A DNA stretch of 64,000 nucleotides, taken from NCBI GenBank assembly GCA_947474005.1, contig CANJHI010000002.1, positions 1 through 64,000 of the forward strand, read 5' to 3'. Positions 20,676 to 28,332 of this stretch are shown here, one piece after another. A program made the translations under genes and the position numbers. Origin of the DNA: Alphaproteobacteria bacterium (GTDB lineage: Bacteria > Pseudomonadota > Alphaproteobacteria > Reyranellales > Reyranellaceae). Numbering within the stretch: the first letter of the stretch is position 1; the number at the start of each line of letters is the position of its first letter. Below the pieces are notes generated by a model. It did no database searches, had not been told where the DNA came from, and saw only the letters and a list, made by a program, of their open reading frames with translations.

Positions 20676-21782
20676 ATGAGCCTTCTCGACCGCCGCCATC
20701 TGTTGACCGTCCTCGGAGCCGGACTCGTGGCCACGCCTTTCCTGAGCATCCCCGCGCGCCGTGCCTTCGCCGCCGACGATTTCCAGCAGCGACTCGCCGT
20801 GGCCGAGCAGAGCGGCAAGGTGAGCGGCCTGGACGCATTGCTGGTCTCGAAGGGCGGCAAGCTGCTGTTCGAGCACTACGGAAAGGGCATCAACGAGGAT
20901 ATATCGCGCAACACCGGCGACACCGTCACCTTCGGGCCCGAGGTGCTGCACGATCTCCGGTCGGTGTCCAAGAGCGTGGTCGGTCTCGCCTATGGCATTG
21001 CCCTCGCCCAGGGCAAGGTGCCGCCGCCGGAGGCCAAGCTCTACGAGCAGTTCCCCGAATATGCCGACCTCGCCCGACAGCCCGGCCGCGACAAGATCAC
21101 GATCGCCCACGTGCTCAGCATGACGATGGGCCTCGAGTGGGACGAACTCACGGTTCCCTACGGCAGCGATCTGCGCAACAGCGAGATCGCGATGGAGGCG
21201 GCATCCGACCGCTTCCGCTTCATCCTCGGATTACCGATCGTGGGCGAGCCGGGCGCCAAGTGGACCTATTGCGGCGCCGCGACCGCCATCCTCGGACGGC
21301 TGATCGCCAAGGGCACGGGCGAGAAGCTGCCGGCCTATGCGCGGCGCGTGCTGTTCGATCCGATGGGCTTCGGCCCCAGCGAATGGGCGATCAGCGCCGA
21401 TGGCGAGCCGCGCGCCGCGTCGGGCTGCCGGCTGCTGCCGCGCGACATGCTGAAGCTGGGCGAGCTGGCACTCGCCGGCGGCGTCTGGCAGGGCCGGCAG
21501 GTCGTGCCCGCCGACTGGGTGAAGCGCATCACCACGCCCGTCATCAAGATCGAGGACGCGCGCAGCTACGGCTATCACTGGTACATCTATGACAGCATGG
21601 TCGATGGCCAGCGGCAGTACTGGTTCGGCGGCATCGGCTGGGGCGGCCAGAGACTCTATGTCTTTCCCGGACTCGACCTCGTCGTGGCGATGAATTGCGG
21701 CAACTACCGCAAGCCCGGCCGGGAGCAGAGCCGCGTCAATATAGCGGTCCTGACCGACGTGGTGTTCCCGGGCCTGGGTTGA
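20676..21782 (+). CDS. Secreted serine hydrolase, class C beta-lactamase-related
   Basis: 368-aa exported protein with leader LLTVLGAGLVATPFLSIPARRAFA. The SxxK nucleophile motif is S96-V-S-K99 (LRSVSKSVVG). A YCGAATAILG segment occupies the Tyr-x-Asn region and YWFGGIGWGGQRLYVFP the KTG-equivalent region. Enzymes of this group include esterases, D-aminopeptidases and 6-aminohexanoate-dimer-hydrolase-like (NylB) proteins; the layout here is closest to NylB-like hydrolases (moderate confidence). ATG 20676 has GGGGAG 9 nt upstream. Confidence 0.85.
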   Translation: MSLLDRRHLLTVLGAGLVATPFLSIPARRAFAADDFQQRLAVAEQSGKVSGLDALLVSKGGKLLFEHYGKGINEDISRNTGDTVTFGPEVLHDLRSVSKSVVGLAYGIALAQGKVPPPEAKLYEQFPEYADLARQPGRDKITIAHVLSMTMGLEWDELTVPYGSDLRNSEIAMEAASDRFRFILGLPIVGEPGAKWTYCGAATAILGRLIAKGTGEKLPAYARRVLFDPMGFGPSEWAISADGEPRAASGCRLLPRDMLKLGELALAGGVWQGRQVVPADWVKRITTPVIKIEDARSYGYHWYIYDSMVDGQRQYWFGGIGWGGQRLYVFPGLDLVVAMNCGNYRKPGREQSRVNIAVLTDVVFPGLG

Positions 21783-21895
21783 AGCAGGGCCGGCGCCACC
21801 CGTTGCGTGCGAGTCGCAAGGTACAAAGCGCCGTGAATATGCGATAGCTTCGCGTGAACCGGTGCTGTGTTGCCGGCCGACGTTTCGCGGAGCCC

Positions 21896-22279
21896 ATGCC
21901 GGTCCATCTCGACATCTCCCGTCTCGACCGACTTGTGATGGTCGTCGTCATTGGCGAGGCCACGGGCAGCGACTTTCTGGACCTGGCGCGTCAGTTCACG
22001 GAAGCCGACATGATTCACTATCGCAAGATCATCAATATCACGGCGGGAGTCCTGGCGATGGACGACGCTGAACTGGCGTCGGTTACCGCGCTCCTGCGGG
22101 CCGATCCCGGTGCGCCGGCCCGCGGGCCGCTGGCCTTCGTCGTCGATTCCGCGGGGAGCCCGGTCGCCGAAAAATTCGCCGAACTCACGACGGACGAGCG
22201 GCCAGTAAAGGTTTTCAACAGCCTCCACACCGCCCGGAGATGGCTCGACGAAATTTCGAGGATCCAACCGCGACGCTGA
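21896..22279 (+). CDS. SpoIIAA-like (STAS-related) hypothetical protein, copy 1
   Basis: About 127 aa; alpha/beta protein resembling the SpoIIAA-like family. It begins MPVHLDISRLDRLVMVVVIG, then ARQFTEADMIHYRKIINITAG, then RGPLAFVVDS and ERPVKVFNSLHTARRWLDE. The last segment resembles the helix that positions partner proteins in STAS folds. The function is unknown. An in-frame ATG at 21854 exists, but homology with the next gene begins at 21896. Confidence 0.65.
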   Translation: MPVHLDISRLDRLVMVVVIGEATGSDFLDLARQFTEADMIHYRKIINITAGVLAMDDAELASVTALLRADPGAPARGPLAFVVDSAGSPVAEKFAELTTDERPVKVFNSLHTARRWLDEISRIQPRR

Positions 22280-22361
22280 CGGTTGGAAGGGGAGCCAAAG
22301 CTCCGTAACATGGTGCCGAGCTATCGAGCGACATTCCTTCGAACGGGATTTTCCTGAGCCC

Positions 22362-22739
22362 ATGCCGATCCATCTCGCCATTTCCGATCTCGACCGACTC
22401 GTGATTGCCGCCGTCCTGGGCGAGGCCACACCCGAGGACATCATGGAGCTGGCACGCGAGTTCCTGAAGACCGGCCGGCAGGCCTACGGCAAGATCATCG
22501 ACACCACGGCGGGGAGTTCGCCGATCGACGAGAACCGGATGGCGGCCATTGCCGCCTTCATGCGCGCCGACCCCAAGGCCACGTCCCGCGGCCCGCTGGC
22601 CTTCGTCGTCGATCCCAAGCGCGGCGAGCAGGCCCATAAGTTCGCCGAGCTCACGAGCGAGGAGCGGCCGGTGAAGGTCTTCACCAGTCTCCGCGAAGCC
22701 CGCAAGTGGGTGCGCGAGAATACGAAGAGAGAGCCCTAG
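22362..22739 (+). CDS. SpoIIAA-like (STAS-related) hypothetical protein, copy 2
   Basis: 125 aa, clear tandem paralogue of the gene 83 nt upstream: MPIHLAISDLDRLVIAAVLG, YGKIIDTTAGSS, RGPLAFVVDPKRG and EERPVKVFTSLREARKWV. Even the nucleotides just before both starts are alike (GAGCCCATGCCG). Two copies in a row suggest either dosage or formation of a heteromeric complex (inference). Confidence 0.65.
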   Translation: MPIHLAISDLDRLVIAAVLGEATPEDIMELAREFLKTGRQAYGKIIDTTAGSSPIDENRMAAIAAFMRADPKATSRGPLAFVVDPKRGEQAHKFAELTSEERPVKVFTSLREARKWVRENTKREP

Positions 22740-22751
22740 CCCGGATCATTT

Positions 22752-22855
22752 GCTGGGGGCGCGCGGCTCTGCGGGCGGAGTAACCTCCGCGCTGAAGTGG
22801 CGCGATCATCTCTGTGATCAACGAAGACGCGCGACTGGAGTCGCGCGCCCCCAGC
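22752..22855. repeat. Complex extragenic palindromic element
   Basis: Outer 18-nt arms GCTGGGGGCGCGCGGCTC (22752-22769) and its near-perfect complement (22838-22855, one mismatch) enclose smaller hairpins: GCGGAG/CTCCGC near 22772-22790, GATCA/TGATC near 22804-22820, and GCGCGACT/AGTCGCGC at about 22829-22846. It lies between convergent genes and could terminate both. Confidence 0.75.
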
Positions 22856-22864
22856 GAAGCACTC

Positions 22865-23608
22865 TCACGCTGGCGTGTGCTTCTCCAGAAATGCGCCGAC
22901 GCGCTTGATCGACTCCGCCAGGAATTCAGGGCCGCGCCAGTCCTTCTGGACCACGATGTTGGGCGCGAGCGCTGCGATCTCGTCGCTGGTCGGGCCGGGA
23001 TGCGGCTTGTCGTTGCCGGGCTGCAGGAACAGCGGCGTCTTGCAGGCCTTCACGAAGTCGCGGGTGACGGAGAAGACGAAATCGTTGCCGAACATATTGT
23101 GGCCGAACCTGTCGATGGTCGACTGCGGGATCGCCGGATCGCGCGCCCGTACGGTCTCGCCATAGCCTTTTACCGCGGCGTCCCAGGTGTCGCGGTTCTC
23201 GTGCAGGCCGATCGGGTTCTGCAGCACCGCCGCCGCCACGCGGTCGGGCGCCTGCTCGATCGCCTCGAAGCAGTAGCTGCCGCCGATGCAGCCGCCCATG
23301 ACGTGGAACTTCCCGAATCCGAGATGATCGATCAGCGCCAGGTGATCGGCGGCGAGGGTGTGCCAGCCATGGTCGGGCTTCACGTCGGCCACCGACTTGC
23401 CGGCGTTGCGCTGGTCCATGGTGATCACGGTGAAGCGGTCGGCGAGTGCCGTGCGCGGGTCCATCCAGGTGCGCGGTACCCCGTCGGCCCCCGGGCCCCA
23501 AAACTCGATGTTCGAGCGCAAACCGCCCGGCGCATAGAGGAGAATGGGAAAGCCCTTGCCGTGAACCTCGTAGTAGATCTCCGCATCGGGTCGCTTCAGC
23601 ATCGGCAT
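22865..23608 (-). CDS. Alpha/beta hydrolase with cysteine in the nucleophile position
   Basis: 247-aa cytoplasmic alpha/beta-fold hydrolase. It carries the MDQRNAGKS strand-4 motif and a nucleophile elbow reading M-G-G-C107-I-G-G, where the usual serine of GxSxG is cysteine. A Cys nucleophile is known in dienelactone-hydrolase-like enzymes and in some perhydrolase/lyase relatives. ATG 23608 has GGAGAG upstream. It lies 13 nt upstream of and in line with the TctC receptor gene, so the two may be co-transcribed; the receptor would import the hydrolase's substrate (inference). Confidence 0.85.
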   Translation of the reverse strand: MPMLKRPDAEIYYEVHGKGFPILLYAPGGLRSNIEFWGPGADGVPRTWMDPRTALADRFTVITMDQRNAGKSVADVKPDHGWHTLAADHLALIDHLGFGKFHVMGGCIGGSYCFEAIEQAPDRVAAAVLQNPIGLHENRDTWDAAVKGYGETVRARDPAIPQSTIDRFGHNMFGNDFVFSVTRDFVKACKTPLFLQPGNDKPHPGPTSDEIAALAPNIVVQKDWRGPEFLAESIKRVGAFLEKHTPA

Positions 23609-23621
23609 GGTGATCTCTCCG

Positions 23622-24608
23622 TCAGTTGGCCGGTTTGTAGCCGATTTCGTCGATGATCGTCTTCCAGCGCGCGAAGTCGGTTGCCATGCGTTGGGAGAAC
23701 TGCGCCGGGGTCGAGGTCTCGACGTCGAGGCCGAGCTCGGTGAGCTTCCGGTCGACCTCGGGCAGTTTCAGCACGGCGCGCAACTCGTTACCCCAGGCGT
23801 CGATCAGCGCCGGCGGCGTCTTGGCCGGCGCGAAGAACACATACCAGCCCAGGATGTTGAGCTTGGGGTAGCCGAGCTGGGTGGCGGTCGGGATCTCCGG
23901 CGCCGAGGTCGTGGGCTTCAGGCCCGAGGTGAAGATCACCTTCACCTTGCCGGCGCGGTGATGTTCCAGGAAATCGGTGATGCCGCCGCAGCCCGCCGCG
24001 ATGTGGCCGCCCTGCAGGTCGGCCACCAGCGGTGCCGCGCCACGATAGGGCACCGGCTCGAGCGGGATACCGAACTCGCGGCCGGCCATGACACCGAAGA
24101 AGTGCGTGAAGGAGCCCAGCGCCGTCGTACCGAAGCTATGCCGAGTCGGGTTCTGCTTCAGCCAGGCGATGTATTCCGGCAACGTGTTGACGCTGATGGT
24201 GGGGGAGACACAGAAGGCGGTCTGCACCGTGCCGGCGAGCGTGATCGGCGCGATGTCGGTCATCGGATCGAACGGCACCGACGCCATGGTGAGCTTCTGC
24301 ACGATGGTGGCCGACGGCACGTAGGCGATGGCGGTGCCGTCGGGCGCCGAATTCTTCAGCGCCTCGACGGCGATGGTGCCCGAGGCGCCGCTCTTGTTGT
24401 CGATGATGATGTTGCGGCCGGTGCGCTGCTTCAGCGGCTCGGCCAGGAAGCGCGCCATCACGTCGGTGCCGCCGCCGGCCGGGAAGCCGACCAGGATTTT
24501 GAGCGGCTTGTCGGGCAGCGCTGAATCGGCGCGGCCCAGCGACGGCAGGGCGAGAACCGCGCCCGCGAGGGCGAAGGATGTGCGGCGGGTGATGGTTTTT
24601 GTTGTCAT
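23622..24608 (-). CDS. Bug/TctC family substrate-binding protein
   Basis: 328-aa secreted receptor with leader MTTKTITRRTSFALAGAVLA. The family core is SALPDKPLKILVGFPAGGGTD, the DNKSGASGT loop, PDGTAIAYVPSATIVQKL and VPYRGAAPLVADLQGG. GGAGG precedes the ATG. It is transcribed ahead of the Cys-type alpha/beta hydrolase gene. No TctAB permease is present. It is most similar within the window to the receptor at 29117-30100, with which it shares IAYVPSATIV/IAFIPSATMV and the F-G-T-T segment. Confidence 0.92.
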   Translation of the reverse strand: MTTKTITRRTSFALAGAVLALPSLGRADSALPDKPLKILVGFPAGGGTDVMARFLAEPLKQRTGRNIIIDNKSGASGTIAVEALKNSAPDGTAIAYVPSATIVQKLTMASVPFDPMTDIAPITLAGTVQTAFCVSPTISVNTLPEYIAWLKQNPTRHSFGTTALGSFTHFFGVMAGREFGIPLEPVPYRGAAPLVADLQGGHIAAGCGGITDFLEHHRAGKVKVIFTSGLKPTTSAPEIPTATQLGYPKLNILGWYVFFAPAKTPPALIDAWGNELRAVLKLPEVDRKLTELGLDVETSTPAQFSQRMATDFARWKTIIDEIGYKPAN

Positions 24609-24634
24609 TGTTTTTCCTCCCAGAACAAAGAGAT

Positions 24635-24705
24635 TGTCATCCCGAGCCGAAGGCGAGGGACCTTTCCTGTGGCCTTAAAGGTCCCTCACTGCGTTCGGGA
24701 TGACA
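24635..24705. repeat. Extragenic inverted repeat (TGTCATCCCGA type)
   Basis: Arms TGTCATCCCGAGCCGAAGGC... (24635-24665) and ...GCGTTCGGGATGACA (24677-24705) pair imperfectly, with AGGGACCTTT/AAAGGTCCCT as the inner stem. This is a common intergenic hairpin in alphaproteobacteria. It sits between the APH-type gene and the TctC gene, both on the minus strand, and may act as a terminator for the APH-type transcript. Confidence 0.7.
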
Positions 24706-24712
24706 GTGTGCG

Positions 24713-25768
24713 TCAACCCACGAGACTCCACGCCAGCTCGGCGCGTTCGCGGGCCGATTTGCTCATCTTGATCGACTCCGGGTTGGCCGCGTTGCCGTCG
24801 AGGCCGCGGCGGTAGACGCCCTGGGCGATGGCGGCGAGGCGAAACAGGGAGAAGGCGAGATAGAAGTTCCAGTGGGCGATCGACGCGCGGCCGACCCGGC
24901 GGCAGTAGGCGGCGACATAGTCGTTCTCGGTCGGCAGGCCGAGCTTGCCGAAATCGACGGTGGCGTAGCCGTGCGGCGGCTCGGTCAGGTGGTAGCCGAG
25001 ACAGTTGTAGGCGATGTCGCAAAGCGGGTGGCCGAGCGTCGACAACTCCCAGTCGAGCACCGCCACGATGCGCGGCTCGGTCGGATGGACGACGAGATTG
25101 CCCAGCCTGTAATCGCCATGGACGATGGTGGTCGGATCGCCATCGTCGGGAATGTTTTCCGGCAGCCAGGCCGAGAGCCTGTCCATCGCCGGGATATCCT
25201 CGGTCTTGAGCTCGGCATACTGCCGGCTCCAGCGCGATACCTGGCGGGCGACGTACTGGCCGGTGCGGCCATAGTCGCCGAGGCCCGCCTTCGCGAAATC
25301 GACCCTGTGCAGGCGCGCCAGCACGTCGTTCATGGAATCGAAGATCGCGGCGCGCTCGACCGGAGTCTGGTCGGGCATCGCCGGGTTGACCAGGATGCGG
25401 CCCTGCACGGCGTCCATGAGATAGAACATCTGGCCGATCACGGAATCATCGGCGCACAGCAGATGGGTCGGCGCCACCGGCACATCGGTCTTCGCCAGCG
25501 CCGAGATGACGCGGAATTCGCGATCGACCTGATGGGCCGAGGCCACGAGCTTGCCTGGCGGCTTCTTACGCAAGACAAAGTCGCGTTGGGCGCCGCCAGC
25601 CATTTCGGCCGAGACGAAGAAGGTCGGGTTGGAATGGCCTGAATCGAACTGCCGAACTTTCAGGTCCCCGCGATATCCGTCGAGGTGGTCCTTGAGATAG
25701 CGATCGAGCGACACCGCATCGAAGCGGTGCCGTTCCATCACGTCGACTGTGTTGGCGTAAGTTGGCAT
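24713..25768 (-). CDS. Phosphotransferase family protein (APH-fold, ACAD10-associated type)
   Basis: 351-aa kinase-fold protein. Motifs: FDSGHSNPTFFV (P-loop-like), FVLRKKPPGKL (ATP-binding Lys), the catalytic loop VHGDYRLGNLVVH and the DFG-equivalent VLDWELSTLGHPLCD. This sequence type is not an aminoglycoside resistance enzyme. It resembles the APH domain that accompanies acyl-CoA dehydrogenases (ACAD10/11), thought to phosphorylate 4-hydroxyacyl-CoAs. No acyl-CoA dehydrogenase is next to it. The start at 25768 lacks a clear ribosome-binding site; ATG 25738 is an alternative. Confidence 0.88.
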   Translation of the reverse strand: MPTYANTVDVMERHRFDAVSLDRYLKDHLDGYRGDLKVRQFDSGHSNPTFFVSAEMAGGAQRDFVLRKKPPGKLVASAHQVDREFRVISALAKTDVPVAPTHLLCADDSVIGQMFYLMDAVQGRILVNPAMPDQTPVERAAIFDSMNDVLARLHRVDFAKAGLGDYGRTGQYVARQVSRWSRQYAELKTEDIPAMDRLSAWLPENIPDDGDPTTIVHGDYRLGNLVVHPTEPRIVAVLDWELSTLGHPLCDIAYNCLGYHLTEPPHGYATVDFGKLGLPTENDYVAAYCRRVGRASIAHWNFYLAFSLFRLAAIAQGVYRRGLDGNAANPESIKMSKSARERAELAWSLVG

Positions 25769-25863
25769 GCGCGGGAGCCTAGGGCTCCCGCCGACCTCGC
25801 GGCAAACACGCGATCCCGCAGAGAGGAATCGGGCCCGCAGAGAGGGATCGGGTGTTTGCCGCC

Positions 25864-26292
25864 TTAGAAGGCGATCAGGACGCGCCGGTTGATCGGCTCG
25901 GCGACACCGGTCGACGCGCGGACGATCGGGCCGGAGTCGTCGCGGCCGACCAGCGCGATCGACGTCGGGGCGACACCCCAGAGCACCAGCTGGGCCTTTA
26001 CCGCCTCGGCATAGTCGGCGCGGCCGACGATCCGGACGAGGGGGGTCTTGTTGGCGCGCGCCGCCTGTGCGGCGGTACGGATCGTCGCGGCGGCCGTGGG
26101 CGAAACCTCGGCGCTGTTCGGCTCGAAGAAGACGACATAGCCGGGGCGCGGCGTCGCTGCGCTGGCGGTGGCCGGCGCCGCGGCGGCAAGGTTCTGGGCA
26201 TTGGCCTTTGTCAGGGCAGGCGCCAGCAGAACGACGCAACCGGCCAGCAGACCGGCGGTGAGAGCAGCGCGCGTATGGATATTGAGAAGCAT
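25864..26292 (-). CDS. Small secreted OmpA-like domain protein
   Basis: 142 aa. It has signal peptide MLLNIHTRAALTAGLLAG, an Ala-rich linker and then a short OmpA/MotB-like fold: YVVFFEPNSAEVSP, an Ala-rich helix, VRIVGRADYAEAVKAQLV and the ending GVAEPINRRVLIAF. The peptidoglycan-binding arginine (NRRV) is kept, but the second conserved segment is shorter than in canonical OmpA C-terminal domains. ATG 26292 has an excellent GGAGGTG. It probably binds peptidoglycan in the periplasm (family inference). Confidence 0.75.
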   Translation of the reverse strand: MLLNIHTRAALTAGLLAGCVVLLAPALTKANAQNLAAAAPATASAATPRPGYVVFFEPNSAEVSPTAAATIRTAAQAARANKTPLVRIVGRADYAEAVKAQLVLWGVAPTSIALVGRDDSGPIVRASTGVAEPINRRVLIAF

Positions 26293-26419
26293 GGAACACC
26301 TCCTTGTGGGGTTCGTATTGGAATAACGCCCGGTCGCTTCAGGGGTTTCCGCTGGTTCCCGGGTTATCCCCAGCAACCAATCGCCTCATTCCGCGTTGGT
26401 GCCGATCAGCGAGGTTGGG

Positions 26420-27616
26420 GTGGCCGAGAAAAATTTGACCGTGCGCGTGCCGACCGTCCACCTGCGTGGCGGCTCGGCGATCCGCCGCCCCCTGATCGTG
26501 CTGGCGGTGTGCGCCGTCGGCGTCGTGGGCTATCTCGCGCGCGACTTCCTCGTTCCCACCGCCGGTGCGATCGTGTTGGCGCTGATGCTGATGCCGGTCG
26601 CCAGTGCACTTGAGCGGATGCACGTCCCGAAGGTATTGGCCGCCGCCGGCTCGGTGTCGTTGCTGGCGCTTGTGCTGGCCGGCCTGCTGGCGCTGGCCGT
26701 TCCCTCGATCGCGGGCTGGATCGCCGATGCGCCGATCCTCACGTACCGGCTGGAGAAGAAGCTCGCGGGCGTGCGCGAGTCGATCGCGGCTGTCCAGAAG
26801 GTCACCAAGCAGGTCGAGGAAGCCACGACTCCCGCGGCGCCGGCAAGCCCGGCCGCTCCGACCGTCGAGAAGATCGTTGTGCAGGACGGCAAGACGCTGC
26901 TGGGTCAACTCGCCAGTACGACACCCGGCGTCCTGCTGCAGCTCGGCTATGCCGCCGTGCTGTCCTTCATGCTGCTGGTGCATCGCAACGATCACCGTCG
27001 CCAACTTCTGCGTGTCCCGCTGACGTTCGCCACGAGGGTGCGGTTGGCGCGCGTGATGCGCGATATCAACGAGCGGGTCGGCCACTACCTTTTTTCGCTG
27101 GCGGTCATCTATTCCTGCGTCGCGGCGATTTCGGCCGCGGTGCTCGCCCTGCTGGGCCTGCCCAATGCCATCATCTGGGGCTTCCTGATGGGCCTGGCCT
27201 CCTTCGTTCCGTTCGTGGGCGCACCGGTCCTGATCGCGCTGGTCGCCGCCGCGGCCCTCGTGACCTTCGACGACTGGACTCTCATCGTCGCGGCCCCGGC
27301 GGCGCTGACGCTCATCCATCTGGCCGAATCGCAGTTCATCACGCCCTTCTTCGTGAGCCGGCGCTGCGCGCTCAACACCGTGGGCGTATTCGTGGGCATT
27401 GCGTTGCTGGGCTGGATGTGGGGCGTCGTCGGCGCCATCGTGGCGGTGCCGCTCCTGATCCTGGTCAGCACCGTGGCGGCTCATCTGCCGTCGCTGCGTT
27501 GGCTCGAAGTGCTGCTGTCGGATGACCGGCCGGTGAGCGAACGGCTGGCGATCAAGCCGCCGCTCGCTTCAGTGACGCGTCAGACGCCGCGACGGCGGCG
27601 GGTTGCAACCAAGTAG
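26420..27616 (+). CDS. AI-2E family transporter (PerM/UPF0118 type)
   Basis: About 398-aa inner-membrane protein. Membrane helices occupy residues about 20-100, then a soluble segment (RLEKKLAGVRESIAAVQKV, followed by an Ala/Pro linker), and a C-terminal membrane half with NAIIWGFLMGLASFVPFVGA and the PFFVSRRCALNTVGVFV loop typical of the family. Substrates are ill-defined. Start is uncertain: GTG 26420 has GAGG 5 nt upstream, while TTG 26396 and GTG 26399 are also in frame. The 3' end overlaps the convergent small membrane gene by 37 nt. Confidence 0.82.
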   Translation: MAEKNLTVRVPTVHLRGGSAIRRPLIVLAVCAVGVVGYLARDFLVPTAGAIVLALMLMPVASALERMHVPKVLAAAGSVSLLALVLAGLLALAVPSIAGWIADAPILTYRLEKKLAGVRESIAAVQKVTKQVEEATTPAAPASPAAPTVEKIVVQDGKTLLGQLASTTPGVLLQLGYAAVLSFMLLVHRNDHRRQLLRVPLTFATRVRLARVMRDINERVGHYLFSLAVIYSCVAAISAAVLALLGLPNAIIWGFLMGLASFVPFVGAPVLIALVAAAALVTFDDWTLIVAAPAALTLIHLAESQFITPFFVSRRCALNTVGVFVGIALLGWMWGVVGAIVAVPLLILVSTVAAHLPSLRWLEVLLSDDRPVSERLAIKPPLASVTRQTPRRRRVATK

Positions 27617-27858
27617 AGCGCAAGGCCGGTCACGGCATAGAGGCCGCCGACAATCGCCCACGCTCCGGCGGGATCGAGGTGGCGTTGCAGGACGGTGAGG
27701 CCGGCGTAGCTGAAGCACAGCACGCCGACCGCGCCGGCCAGCACGGCGCCCAGGGTCAGCATCGCGCGCATCGCGATATCCGATGCGGCATTGCGCATGG
27801 TGCGCGCGGCCGCCGAGGCGACCGCGAGGCGGAGCAGGGGAGCTATCAAGGCAGTCAC
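27580..27858 (-). CDS. Small membrane protein (YqjE/phage-holin-like)
   Basis: About 92 aa with two hydrophobic helices (AMLTLGAVLAGAVGVLCFSY and AWAIVGGLYAVTGLALYLVA) and a basic C-terminus (TRRRRGV). Its size, topology and position immediately downstream of a YqjD-type gene recall the yqjD-yqjE arrangement of E. coli. A GTG at 27858 is used as start; a TTG at 27921 would overlap the upstream gene. The family assignment is tentative. Confidence 0.55.
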   Translation of the reverse strand: MTALIAPLLRLAVASAAARTMRNAASDIAMRAMLTLGAVLAGAVGVLCFSYAGLTVLQRHLDPAGAWAIVGGLYAVTGLALYLVATRRRRGV

Positions 27859-27892
27859 GCCGCTGGTGCTTTTCTTGCCCGATGCCGGCCGC

Positions 27893-28270
27893 CTAGCTCC
27901 GACGACAAAGGTACCCCGCAAGGAAGCCGATGCCGACGACGGTGGCCAGCGTGGCGAGCGGACGCTCCTTCACGGTCTCGACCAAGGCCTCGGTCGCGTC
28001 GTCGCGCAGCTTGGCCGACTTCGCCATCAGGGCCTTGGTGGTTTCCTTGGCGCTGTCGGAATAGTCGTCGAGGAAGGCCTGCGCCGTCTCGATGACCTCG
28101 TCGATGGTCTCCTTGCTCTTGGCCTGGATGTCGCTCAGCGCGCCGTTGAGGCCGTTGCTGGCGTCCTTCTCGATCGACGACGACAGCTTCTTGAGCTGGG
28201 CTTTCAGGACCGAGATTTCCTTGACCAGATCCTTGCTGCTGTTGGCCGTGGCCGTGCCGTTGGCGCGCAT
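27893..28270 (-). CDS. DUF883 (YqjD/ElaB-like) inner-membrane-anchored protein
   Basis: 125 aa. A long amphipathic helical region (LVKEISVLKAQLKKLSSSIE through KAKSAKLRDDATEALVE) precedes a C-terminal transmembrane helix (PLATLATVVGIGFLAGYL) ending in CRRS. E. coli YqjD and ElaB have this layout and tether ribosomes to the membrane in stationary phase. ATG 28270 has GGAGAG upstream. It is probably in one operon with the small membrane gene that follows. Confidence 0.85.
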   Translation of the reverse strand: MRANGTATANSSKDLVKEISVLKAQLKKLSSSIEKDASNGLNGALSDIQAKSKETIDEVIETAQAFLDDYSDSAKETTKALMAKSAKLRDDATEALVETVKERPLATLATVVGIGFLAGYLCRRS

Positions 28271-28332
28271 GTTCGCTCTCCGCTCCGGGGTGAATTACCC
28301 CCAGAGAACGCACGGTACTGCCGGAGGTTGCT

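Noticed and set aside
24713-25768. Aminoglycoside phosphotransferase resistance gene
   Set aside because: The sequence matches the ACAD10-type APH subgroup rather than the resistance enzymes.
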